39,939 bases of DNA, taken from Clostridia bacterium (lineage in GTDB: Bacteria; Bacillota; Clostridia; Oscillospirales; CAG-272). Location of the stretch: the NCBI GenBank assembly GCA_017453245.1, contig JAFTKM010000016.1, forward strand, positions 1 through 39,939. The letters are read 5' to 3'. Positions 1 to 6,446 of this stretch are shown one piece after another. The notes under the pieces were generated by a model that saw only the letters and a program-made list of their open reading frames with translations, did not search any database and was not told where the DNA came from. The position numbers were made by a program, and so were the translations under genes. Position 1 is the stretch's first letter, and the number at the start of each line of letters is the position of its first letter.

Positions 1-138
1 ATAATGTACTTTTCCATAAATTCATATTCCTTTCTTTCAAAAAAGCCTTATAAATACAGACTTTTTCGGCTGTTCGGGAATATGTTTCGACCGCTTGGCG
101 TATCGCCATAAAATTAGGTCTGTTATGAACACTCCGAC

Positions 139-182
139 CAACAAAAAGAACCACTCATTACGGGTGGTTCTTTTTGTTGTTG
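139..182 (+). terminator. Intrinsic terminator of a gene left of the window
   Basis: A perfect 16-bp stem pairs 139-154 with 164-179 around a short loop, and the 3' arm contains a T5 run. The arms contain A5/T5 runs, so it could work in both directions. No coding region precedes it here, so the gene it ends lies outside the window. Confidence 0.75.
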
Positions 183-188
183 GGTAGC

Positions 189-411
189 GGTCGATTTGAA
201 TTTAGCACTCGGTCTCGTACCGAGTGCTGTAAGTATTGCAACTCGGGATAACTCCCTTCTAATCGTTCCGCCTTAGTATTTACCAGACCGCCATCTCCTC
301 GTTTGGCAAGATTCCACCAAGGTGGAATGCACATTCTCGCCGCAGGCGAATACCTTGCTACCCCGTGGGTAGGTCGATTTGAACTCCCCGTAAGTATTGC
401 CACTCGGGATG
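189..411. repeat. Hairpin-rich non-coding spacer with a duplicated segment
   Basis: I see no gene here. GGTCGATTTGAA occurs at 189-200 and 372-383, each followed by GTAAGTATTGC and then ACTCGGGAT (229-249 and 390-410), so a segment is duplicated. Between the copies are several small perfect hairpins: AGCACTCGGT/ACCGAGTGCT (204-228), ATTCCACC/GGTGGAAT (about 311-328), and CTACCC/GGGTAG just before the second copy. It resembles the hairpin-plus-linker arrays found elsewhere in the window. Confidence 0.6.
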
Positions 412-467
412 AATATCTCCCCTCGTTCCCTCTCCCGGCACAATTTGTAAACAATCTATTAAGCCGC

Positions 468-521
468 TTGACATTCTTACTCTAATGTGTTAGAGTGTAA
501 GTGTACTCTAACGCGTTAGAG
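468..521 (+). promoter_or_regulatory. blaI promoter with two BlaI-type operators
   Basis: A -35 TTGACA (468-473) is followed 17 bp later by TAGAGT (491-496). The -10 lies inside a near-perfect palindrome, CTCTAATGTGTTAGAG (480-495). A second, perfect 16-bp palindrome, CTCTAACGCGTTAGAG, occupies 506-521 just before the ribosome binding site AAAGGAG (522-528). Two dyads over the promoter and early transcript are the classical layout for autorepression by BlaI/MecI dimers. Confidence 0.85.
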
Positions 522-535
522 AAAGGAGAAACACT

Positions 536-901
536 ATGGAAACACCAAAGGTATTTGAGAGCGAGTATCGCTTCTGCCTGATATTGTGGGCACACGAGCC
601 GGTAAAGAGTTCGGAGCTCGTGGAGCTCTGCCGCGAGCAGCTCGGCTGGAAGCCTACGACGACGTATACGGTCATCAAGCGCTTATCCGAGCGCGGTGTA
701 CTGAAGAATGAGAACACCGTCGTCACCTCCCTTGTCACGAAGGACGAGGTGCAGGCTTCGGAGATCGACGAGATGGTGGAAAAGACCTTTGAGGGCTCTC
801 TCCCTGCGTTTATCGCCGCGTTTGCCAAGCACAGGAGAATCTCCGACAAGGAGCTTGACGAGGTGCAGGCTATGATCGACCGCTATAGGAGAGGAGAGTG
901 A
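536..901 (+). CDS. blaI: BlaI/MecI-family transcriptional repressor
   Basis: This 121-residue protein has the length and layout of BlaI/MecI/CopY repressors: an N-terminal winged helix (about residues 1-75, with the recognition-helix region around TYTVIKRLSERGVL) and a C-terminal dimerisation helix region. Family members bind palindromic operators as dimers and are inactivated by proteolysis when the partner M56 membrane protease senses a cell-wall signal. The start is fixed by AAAGGAG 8 nt upstream. Two palindromes in the promoter are the likely operators, so it should repress itself and the next gene. Its stop TGA (899-901) lies a few bases before the ATG of the next gene, indicating one operon. 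The inducing signal cannot be read from the sequence, and a beta-lactamase link is not shown because no beta-lactamase lies nearby. Confidence 0.88.
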   Translation: METPKVFESEYRFCLILWAHEPVKSSELVELCREQLGWKPTTTYTVIKRLSERGVLKNENTVVTSLVTKDEVQASEIDEMVEKTFEGSLPAFIAAFAKHRRISDKELDEVQAMIDRYRRGE

Positions 902-903
902 CT

Positions 904-2637
904 ATGTCTGAGCTTTTCCTCCATGTTATTAATATGAGTATTTCTGCAAGCTACGTTGCTTTTGCGGTGTTGCTTTTGCGCTTCCCCCTAAAAAAAGCCC
1001 CAAGGTGGATCAGCGTTCTTCTTTGGGGATTTGTCGGAATTCGCCTTTTATTACCCTTCTCGCTAGAGAGCGCGCTAAGCCTTATCCCGAGTGCTGAGGC
1101 GGTAAGTCCCGACATAATGATGGATAGCACTCCGTCAGTCAACACGGGTATACCCGTGATAAATAGTACGCTAAATCCTATCATCACCGACTCCTTAGCA
1201 CCCGCGCCCGGTGACAGCGCAAATCCCTTGCAAATACTGATCCCCATACTTTCCGTAATTTGGGTCATCGGTATGATCACGCTCTTTGCCTACACAGCGA
1301 TTAGCTACGTAAAACTCAAGCGCAAAGTAGGCACTGCCGTTATCTACTGCGACAACGTATATATGAGTGAGAACGTTACCTCGCCGTTTGTCCTCGGGAT
1401 CATCAAGCCGAGGATATATCTTCCCTTCGGAATAGACGAGGGACATATGACTCACGTTATAGCGCACGAGGAGGCACACATACGCCGCCGCGACTATTTG
1501 TGGAAACCGATAGGCTTTCTTTTGCTCACTGTACACTGGTTCAATCCTCTGATGTGGCTCGGCTATATTCTGCTCTGCCGTGATATTGAGCTTGCGTGCG
1601 ATGAGAAGGTTATAGGGGAGCTTGGGACCGATGCAAGAGCAGATTACTCCGAGGCACTCCTCGCCTGTAGTGTGAGTCGACGCGCGATATCCGCCTGCCC
1701 TCTTGCCTTCGGTGAGGTGGGTGTAAAGGATCGCGTCAGATCTGTGCTGAACTACAAAAAGCCTGCGTTCTGGATAATTGTAGTCGCGCTTATCGTCTGC
1801 GCCTCGGTTGCAGTCTTTCTACTCACCGACCCGAAGGACGAAAAAGGCGGTGAAGTCGACCCCGAGAAGCTCACACAAGCACAGCGCGAGGTGTGGGAAG
1901 AATACCCGGAATACTTCGGTCTTGACTCTTCCGACGGACTTGACGTCTACGTATGCCAATTCGCACTCGGCGGCTACTCCTTCAGCCTCACGTCTCATTC
2001 GATCATTGATAAGAATACGACGGAGCTTATGGCGCTGAAGAGCACGAGTGCCTCACAGATGCGCACCATACTCTCGAGCTATGACGTAGACGGTGATGAA
2101 ATTTATATCAAGCCATGGCAAAACCCCTTCTCAAGCTATATAGGCAGCTATTGGCTGCATCAGATCGGCGAGGACCTCGGTATTAAAAGAAGGATATACA
2201 CCGAAAATGTAAAAAGTATGATCCTTGACACAAGCTGGGGCCACGCTCCAGGAGAAGGTAACGATAATCTCAATCTGCTCTATATGACACCTACGATGTC
2301 ATGGGTAGACTCATCCGTATCAAGAGTCAGAATTTCCGCAAAAAAGCTCTACGATGCCGACACGGGTGAGCTTATCGGCACTCTAAAGGAGTTCACACTG
2401 ACTCCCTCGAACCTAGATAATCTGATGGAAATGTCGGAAAATTACGCCGAGCTTACCGAGGATATCAGAGAGAATAACGTCCTCGCCTTTGAGATCACGC
2501 CAACTAAGTCAAAGGCTGTCAACCTCTACTATATACTTGTGCAGAACGACGGAAGCATCATCATCGTGTACGGACACTACGAAAACGGCGAAAAAGCCGA
2601 TTTTATCAGATGGATATACGACACGGGGAAAATGTAG
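904..2637 (+). CDS. M56-family membrane metalloprotease sensor (BlaR1-like)
   Basis: The N-terminal half has several membrane segments and an M56 core: zinc motif HEEAH (residues 188-192) and a downstream glutamate in ELACDE (about 229). Another membrane helix lies near residues 285-305. In the family, ligand sensing outside the cell activates the cytosolic zinc protease, which ends BlaI repression. The C-terminal ~270 residues do not show the penicillin-binding transpeptidase motifs (SxxK, KTG) of true BlaR1, so the sensed ligand is unknown. ATG 904 is preferred over GTG 898 because GAGGAG (891-896) is 7 nt upstream of it. It follows blaI with almost no gap and is co-transcribed. Assignment as an M56 sensor is firm; the signal is not. 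Confidence 0.82.
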   Translation: MSELFLHVINMSISASYVAFAVLLLRFPLKKAPRWISVLLWGFVGIRLLLPFSLESALSLIPSAEAVSPDIMMDSTPSVNTGIPVINSTLNPIITDSLAPAPGDSANPLQILIPILSVIWVIGMITLFAYTAISYVKLKRKVGTAVIYCDNVYMSENVTSPFVLGIIKPRIYLPFGIDEGHMTHVIAHEEAHIRRRDYLWKPIGFLLLTVHWFNPLMWLGYILLCRDIELACDEKVIGELGTDARADYSEALLACSVSRRAISACPLAFGEVGVKDRVRSVLNYKKPAFWIIVVALIVCASVAVFLLTDPKDEKGGEVDPEKLTQAQREVWEEYPEYFGLDSSDGLDVYVCQFALGGYSFSLTSHSIIDKNTTELMALKSTSASQMRTILSSYDVDGDEIYIKPWQNPFSSYIGSYWLHQIGEDLGIKRRIYTENVKSMILDTSWGHAPGEGNDNLNLLYMTPTMSWVDSSVSRVRISAKKLYDADTGELIGTLKEFTLTPSNLDNLMEMSENYAELTEDIRENNVLAFEITPTKSKAVNLYYILVQNDGSIIIVYGHYENGEKADFIRWIYDTGKM

Positions 2638-2639
2638 GG

Positions 2640-2745
2640 CGCAAGGCTCCAATGCAAAATGCAGAATGCAAAATTAAGGTAGGAACGTAGCACAAACCGT
2701 AGGGCGGGGGCTTGCTCCCGCCGAGGCGGTAATTGAAAAGCGAAT
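2640..2745. repeat. Interspersed repeat with TTTGCATT units and a GC hairpin
   Basis: A run built from AATGCAAAA/AATGCAGAA units starts just after the stop codon (2652-2676). It is followed by a hairpin in GGCGGGGGCTTGCTCCCGCC (about 2704-2723). The reverse complement of this block reappears at 35560-35620 and 35735-35760, and the GC hairpin reappears near 38544-38566. It is non-coding dispersed repeat DNA. Bases 2746-2880 hold nothing else I recognise. Confidence 0.65.
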
Positions 2746-2882
2746 AGGCAAATCTGCGCTTGTCGGCGCGGATAATACAAGGCATACCGTCACCGCCCCC
2801 GCATTTGTTTTTTATGAATAAATCGGTGCGTATATATTATAAAATATTTTCCCAAGAAATTTCAAAAAATTTTCAAAACCTC

Positions 2883-2911
2883 TTGCATTTTTAGTTTTGG
2901 TATGCTATAAT
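2883..2911 (+). promoter_or_regulatory. rpmB promoter
   Basis: TTGCAT (2883-2888), a 17-bp spacer and TATAAT (2906-2911), with a TG one base before the -10 (extended -10). The ~75-nt leader contains a small hairpin, AGCTT/AAGCT, at about 2956-2969. Confidence 0.85.
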
Positions 2912-2990
2912 ACTACTTGTCAATTTATGAATACAAAAAAAATTATATAAAATTCAGCTTGAAAAAGCTAGATTTTAGGGAGGTATCAAA

Positions 2991-3176
2991 ATGGCTAAGT
3001 GTAGCGTTTGCGGTAAGGGTGTTACTTTCGGACACAACGTATCCCACTCCAACCGTAAGACAAACAGAACCTGGAAGCCTAACATTCGTAAGGTTAAGGC
3101 AGTAGTTGACGGTACAAGAACTTCTGTATACGTTTGCTCCCGTTGCCTTCGCTCCGGTAAGGTAGAGCGTGCATAA
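2991..3176 (+). CDS. rpmB: 50S ribosomal protein bL28
   Basis: A 61-residue protein starting MAKCSVCGKG with the bL28 features: an early basic segment (HNVSHSNRKTNRTWKPN) and a KAVVDGT region. It has two CxxC pairs (residues 4/7 and near 49/52), which marks the zinc-binding version of this large-subunit protein. AGGGAGG (2977-2983) sets the start. It has its own strong promoter and a terminator just downstream, so it is a single-gene unit, as is common for rpmB in Firmicutes. Confidence 0.97.
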   Translation: MAKCSVCGKGVTFGHNVSHSNRKTNRTWKPNIRKVKAVVDGTRTSVYVCSRCLRSGKVERA

Positions 3177-3220
3177 GGGTCAAAAACAAATATGGGCTAC
3201 GCCCAATCCCTTATAAAAAG

Positions 3221-3268
3221 CAGAAAGAGAGAGAATGAAGCAGTTTTGCTAAGCTCTCTCTTTTTCTG
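3221..3268 (+). terminator. rpmB terminator
   Basis: AGAGAGAG (from about 3226) pairs with CTCTCTCT (from 3254), with an inner AGCA/TGCT stem, and the 3' arm runs into T5. A smaller GGGC/GCCC hairpin precedes it at 3194-3203. Confidence 0.65.
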
Positions 3269-3270
3269 TT

Positions 3271-3582
3271 GGTGAAGTTTTTGCTGCCGCAAAAGTGAAG
3301 TTGCTCTAAGCCTCCCTCACCGAGGTAGCGAAGCGGCCTGAGAGTGTTAAAAAACGATTGATAATCGTTTTTCCTCGTAGGTGACCGAGTCGCAACGAGA
3401 AGGTGGCACGGCAAGGCCGTGACGGAAGGAGTCTTTCTCGCAGTGAAGTTGCTTCGCAGTGAAGTTCGTGCTATCGCACGAGTGAAGTTAAGTTTGCCCA
3501 CTTTGCCGAAGGCAAAACTTCACTATCCGTAGGATAACTTCACTGGACATAGTAAACTTCACTTGCCCCTTAGGGCAAACTT
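3271..3582. repeat. Hairpin-linker array A1 (AGTGAAGTT/AACTTCACT linkers)
   Basis: Short palindromes are separated by GTGAAGTT or its complement. Stems include CGTGC/GCACG around TAT, TATCC/GGATA and GCCCCTTAGGGGC. The linker orientation flips about midway, so the two halves are complementary. The centre carries a longer GC-rich unit (about 3306-3455, the CCTCCCTCACCGAGG family) that contains an inserted ACGATT hairpin. The same long unit recurs in inverse orientation at 23767-23900. No coding content is supported. Confidence 0.8.
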
Positions 3583-3584
3583 AG

Positions 3585-3634
3585 TTATGCGTGTTCCCCG
3601 TTAAGAACACGCATAAAAGCGGAGTTTTTTGTTT
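3585..3634 (+). terminator. Hairpin with T tract after array A1
   Basis: TTATGCGTGTTC (3585-3596) pairs perfectly with 3605-3616 (12 bp). Eight bases later there is a T6 run and then GTTTT. Read in the opposite direction, this hairpin precedes CTAAGTTTGCCC, the same order of parts seen after other gene ends in this window. Confidence 0.55.
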
Positions 3635-3681
3635 TATTCCTAAGAAAGGACGGTGTCTTAATATCACCGTCATACTAAAAT

Positions 3682-4422
3682 ATGAAGATAAAAATTGCAA
3701 TAGCAGACTCGCGCATTGACGCGGCGGCTGAGAGGAAGCTCACGCTCCTTGGCTACAAGGTCATCACTCTACCGCCCTTCTCGCGCCTTTCCGAAGCGGT
3801 GGCGTCACACCCCGATATGCTGATACACAGAATAGGTAACGAATATATCTCCTACGCCGATTACTGCGAGGAGGCGTCCTACGTTTTTTCGGATCTTTCC
3901 CTACTCTCCGTAGGCACGGGCGCGCGCTTCACCTTTACGTCTGATGAGGTCGCCCCCGAGTATCCGCGCGACGTAGGGCTCAATGCCCTCGAGATTGGCG
4001 GCAAGCTCTTTCTCCGTCGTGCGAGCGCATCCGAGACTCTCTTAAATACAGCCGAAAAGCACGGACTTCGGATAGTGGACGTCAAGCAGGGCTACCCTGC
4101 CTGCACGGTCTTGAAGCTCTCGGAGGAGGCGGCAATAACCGCGGACGCGGGAATGGCTAAAATTCTCTCGGAGCACGGCATCCGTGTGACTTTAATCGAG
4201 GCGGGAGGCATTTCTCTGCCCCCTCACGAATACGGCTTTATAGGCGGCGCGGGAGAGGTTGACGAGGGTAAGCTCTACCTCTTCGGTGACCCCAAGACTC
4301 ACCCCGACGGTGAGAAAATAGTAGCCGCGGCAGAGGCCGAGGGCTTAAGAGTTATCCCCCTCACGAGCGGTGTCCTTTGTGATCTCGGCGGTATCCTTTT
4401 TGCTGATGGTAACATTGATTAA
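3682..4422 (+). CDS. GME-fold-like protein of unknown function (DUF6873-like)
   Basis: A 246-residue soluble protein without signal peptide. Its repeated alpha/beta layout and the late GVLCDLGGILF segment, with a cysteine near the C-terminus, resemble the DUF6873 group related to guanidino-modifying enzymes (arginine deiminase-like fold), in which the catalytic cysteine is near the end. This is recalled similarity, so the activity is unassigned. An in-frame stop at 3676-3678 fixes ATG 3682 as the first usable start. No Shine-Dalgarno is close to it; AAAGGA (3645-3650) lies 32 nt upstream, separated by a GACGGTG/CACCGTC hairpin (3649-3671) that could shorten the effective distance. The last 78 bp overlap the convergent permease gene. 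Confidence 0.6.
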   Translation: MKIKIAIADSRIDAAAERKLTLLGYKVITLPPFSRLSEAVASHPDMLIHRIGNEYISYADYCEEASYVFSDLSLLSVGTGARFTFTSDEVAPEYPRDVGLNALEIGGKLFLRRASASETLLNTAEKHGLRIVDVKQGYPACTVLKLSEEAAITADAGMAKILSEHGIRVTLIEAGGISLPPHEYGFIGGAGEVDEGKLYLFGDPKTHPDGEKIVAAAEAEGLRVIPLTSGVLCDLGGILFADGNID

Positions 4423-5421
4423 TACAGTTAAAATCGGCACAAGCAAAAGCCCGACAATACCGAAAAGCGAATAGCCGACGTAGATGAAAACAAGCGGCAG
4501 AAGCGGATGGACTCCGAGGTTTTTGCCAACTATCTTAGGCTCGATAACCTGACGGAATACGGTATGCGCGACAAACAGTACGAGAAGCCCTATGCCAAAC
4601 GGAGTCTTGCCGACGAAGAAGGACCATATCCCCCACGGGATAAGCACCGCGCCGACACCCAGCACGGGCAATAGGTCGAGGAGCGCTATGACTATCGCCA
4701 TAATAACCGGATAGGGCGCGCGGATAAGAAAGAGGCCGAGAAGCATCTCAAGGAAGGTTATGACAAGGAGCAAAAGGTAGGAGCGCATATACTTTAAGAA
4801 GGCGCCGAAGAATCCGTCCTTCAGCTTGACTATGACCTCAAACGCGCGGCGCGGTAAGAGTCTTTTTACCGAGGCGTTTATCTCCTCAAGTCCTATGGCA
4901 AAGTATGCCGAGGCGATAACGCTGACAAGCAGGAAGAAGAGAACCTTCGGCACGGCGGAGACCACCGAGGAGAGCGCAGAGCCGAGGGTTGTAAGCAGCG
5001 ACATACCGAGGCGGTATAGAGCGTCGGCAACGTAGTCGGTGAAATCGCCGAAAAGCCTGCCGAAAAATCCGCCCGATCCGACAAGCCCCGAGATAAACTC
5101 CTCAAGCGAGCCCTCCCCCTCCCCGAGTCCCGCAAGCAGCTCCCACACCTCGCGCGAGAGGAGCCATACGCCGAGTGACACAAGGCCAAATAAGGCAAGG
5201 TATAAAAGGACCGTCAGAATAAGGCGGATGATCCTCGGCTTTATCTTAAGCTTCTCTGAAAGATACGCCGCGGGCGGCCGCATGGCAAAGGCGACAAACC
5301 AGCCGATGAGAAACGGCAACAGATAGAAAAACAGGTGCTTAAAAAACAGATAGGCAAGAAGCATCGAGCCGATGACGAGCACGACAAGATCGGCATATTT
5401 TCTGATTTTCTCAAAATTCAT
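4345..5421 (-). CDS. AI-2E family transporter, YtvI-like integral membrane protein
   Basis: A 358-residue membrane protein with paired N-terminal helices (about residues 10-50), another near 62-85, a long central hydrophobic region and a C-terminal helix cluster. The late segment EPKIVGKNLGVHPLLPLVFIYVGYSLFGIVGLLLVPIL, read in pieces, matches the conserved C-terminal signature of the AI-2E permease family. The N-terminal FFYLLPFLIGWFVAF region resembles the sporulation-associated YtvI branch. Substrates in this family are uncertain (AI-2 export, ions). The gene runs against the preceding gene, overlapping its last codons. Its ATG abuts the -35 of the divergent cyclophilin promoter. Confidence 0.8.
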   Translation of the reverse strand: MNFEKIRKYADLVVLVIGSMLLAYLFFKHLFFYLLPFLIGWFVAFAMRPPAAYLSEKLKIKPRIIRLILTVLLYLALFGLVSLGVWLLSREVWELLAGLGEGEGSLEEFISGLVGSGGFFGRLFGDFTDYVADALYRLGMSLLTTLGSALSSVVSAVPKVLFFLLVSVIASAYFAIGLEEINASVKRLLPRRAFEVIVKLKDGFFGAFLKYMRSYLLLLVITFLEMLLGLFLIRAPYPVIMAIVIALLDLLPVLGVGAVLIPWGIWSFFVGKTPFGIGLLVLFVAHTVFRQVIEPKIVGKNLGVHPLLPLVFIYVGYSLFGIVGLLLVPILTVLINVTISKKDTAEITKDTAREGDNS

Positions 5422-5449
5422 TGACTACAACCTCAAAAAATGATATACT
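5421..5449 (+). promoter_or_regulatory. Cyclophilin gene promoter
   Basis: TTGACT (5421-5426), a 17-bp spacer and TATACT (5444-5449). The -35 begins at the first base of the divergent permease start codon. Confidence 0.85.
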
Positions 5450-5496
5450 AAATTGTATCCAGATAAGAGATCATTTAACACACGAAAGGAAAAGAT

Positions 5497-5967
5497 ATGG
5501 TAACCATCGAAATGGAAAACGGCGGCAAGATCGAGCTTGAGCTCTACCCCGAGCACGCTCCCATCACCGTCGCAAACTTTGAAGCGCTCGTTAAGGCAGG
5601 CTTCTATAACGGACTCACCTTCCACAGAGTTATCCCCGGCTTTATGATCCAGGGCGGAGACCCCCTCGGCAACGGTATGGGAGGCTCGGAGAAGAAGATC
5701 AAGGGCGAGTTCCGCGCAAACGGCCACCCCAACCCCATCAAGCACGAGAGAGGCGTTATCTCCATGGCGAGAGCCTACGACCCCAACTCTGCATCCAGTC
5801 AGTTCTTTATTATGCATAAGGACGCTCCCCACCTCGACGGTCAGTACGCAGCCTTCGGTAAGGTTGTCTCCGGTATGGAGGTAGTCGACGAGATCGCATC
5901 CATCCCCACAGATTACTCCGATAGACCTAAGATCGCGGTAAGAATTAAGACTGTTACCTGCGACTGA
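5497..5967 (+). CDS. Peptidyl-prolyl cis-trans isomerase, cyclophilin type
   Basis: A 156-residue single-domain cytosolic cyclophilin. It shows FHRVIPGFMIQGGD (residues 42-55) with the catalytic arginine R44 and substrate-pocket Q52, then SQFFIM (101-106) and LDGQYAAFGKV. The length and motifs fit bacterial PpiB-type enzymes, which accelerate prolyl isomerisation during folding. The start is supported by AAAGGA (5485-5490) six bases upstream and a strong promoter. The TGA stop (5965-5967) lies within a perfect 8-bp hairpin (TGCGACTG/CAGTCGCA, 5959-5977) that opens array A2. Confidence 0.95.
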   Translation: MVTIEMENGGKIELELYPEHAPITVANFEALVKAGFYNGLTFHRVIPGFMIQGGDPLGNGMGGSEKKIKGEFRANGHPNPIKHERGVISMARAYDPNSASSQFFIMHKDAPHLDGQYAAFGKVVSGMEVVDEIASIPTDYSDRPKIAVRIKTVTCD

Positions 5968-6388
5968 TTCAGTCGCAACTAAGTTTGCCCCTCGGCAAAC
6001 TTAACTTCACTGCGAGAAAGACTCCTTCCGTCACGGCCTTGCCGTGCCACCTCCCTCGGTGAGGGAGGCTTAGAGCAACTTCACTGTGCGACAGCACAAC
6101 TTCACTGCGAAGCAACTTCACTGCGAGAAAGACTCCTTCCGTCACGGCCTTGCCGTGCCACCTCCCTCGGTGAGGGAGGCTTAGAGTCAACTTCACTGTG
6201 CGACAGCACAACTTCACTGCGAAGCAACTTCACTGCGAGAAAGACTCCTTCCGTCACGGCCTTGCCGTGCCACCTCCCTCGGTGAGGGAGGCTTAGAGCA
6301 ACTTCACTGTGCGACAGCACAACTTCACTGCGAGTGTGAGCGAGTCAACTTCACTGCGAAGCAACTTCACTGCGAAGCAACTTCACCA
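5959..6388. repeat. Hairpin-linker array A2 with a triplicated ~111-bp unit
   Basis: From the cyclophilin stop codon, hairpins alternate with AACTTCACT: AAGTTTGCC/GGCAAACTT, GTGC/GCAC around GACA, and GC/GC around GAA. A long unit (GAGAAAGACTCCTTCCGTCA onward to GGCTTAGAG, itself containing CACGGCCTTGCCGTG and CCTCCCTCGGTGAGGGAGG palindromes) starts at 6012, 6123 and 6235. This gives a tandem triplication with 111- and 112-bp periods. The array ends just before the terminator at 6411. It is non-coding. Confidence 0.85.
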
Positions 6389-6403
6389 TCTTACATTAAA
6401 CGC

Positions 6404-6446
6404 AATACAAAAAGCGCGGTTTTTGCAAACCGCGCTTTACTTTTTT
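6404..6446. terminator. Bidirectional terminator, left copy of the 42-bp direct repeat
   Basis: AAAGCGCGGTTT (6411-6422) pairs with AAACCGCGCTTT (6427-6438), with T6 after it and an A-rich stretch before it. It can therefore end both the cyclophilin transcript and the minus-strand restriction operon, whose last stop codon (6445-6447) lies in the T tract. Bases 6404-6445 are repeated without a mismatch at 12081-12122. Confidence 0.85.

Noticed and set aside
536-2637. Beta-lactam resistance locus
   Set aside because: Only the regulator pair is present. There is no beta-lactamase or PBP2a-like gene, and the sensor lacks the penicillin-binding domain.
5959-6388. CRISPR array
   Set aside because: The repeated unit is only 9 nt, the intervening segments are palindromes of 7-16 nt rather than unique ~30-nt spacers, and there are no cas genes.
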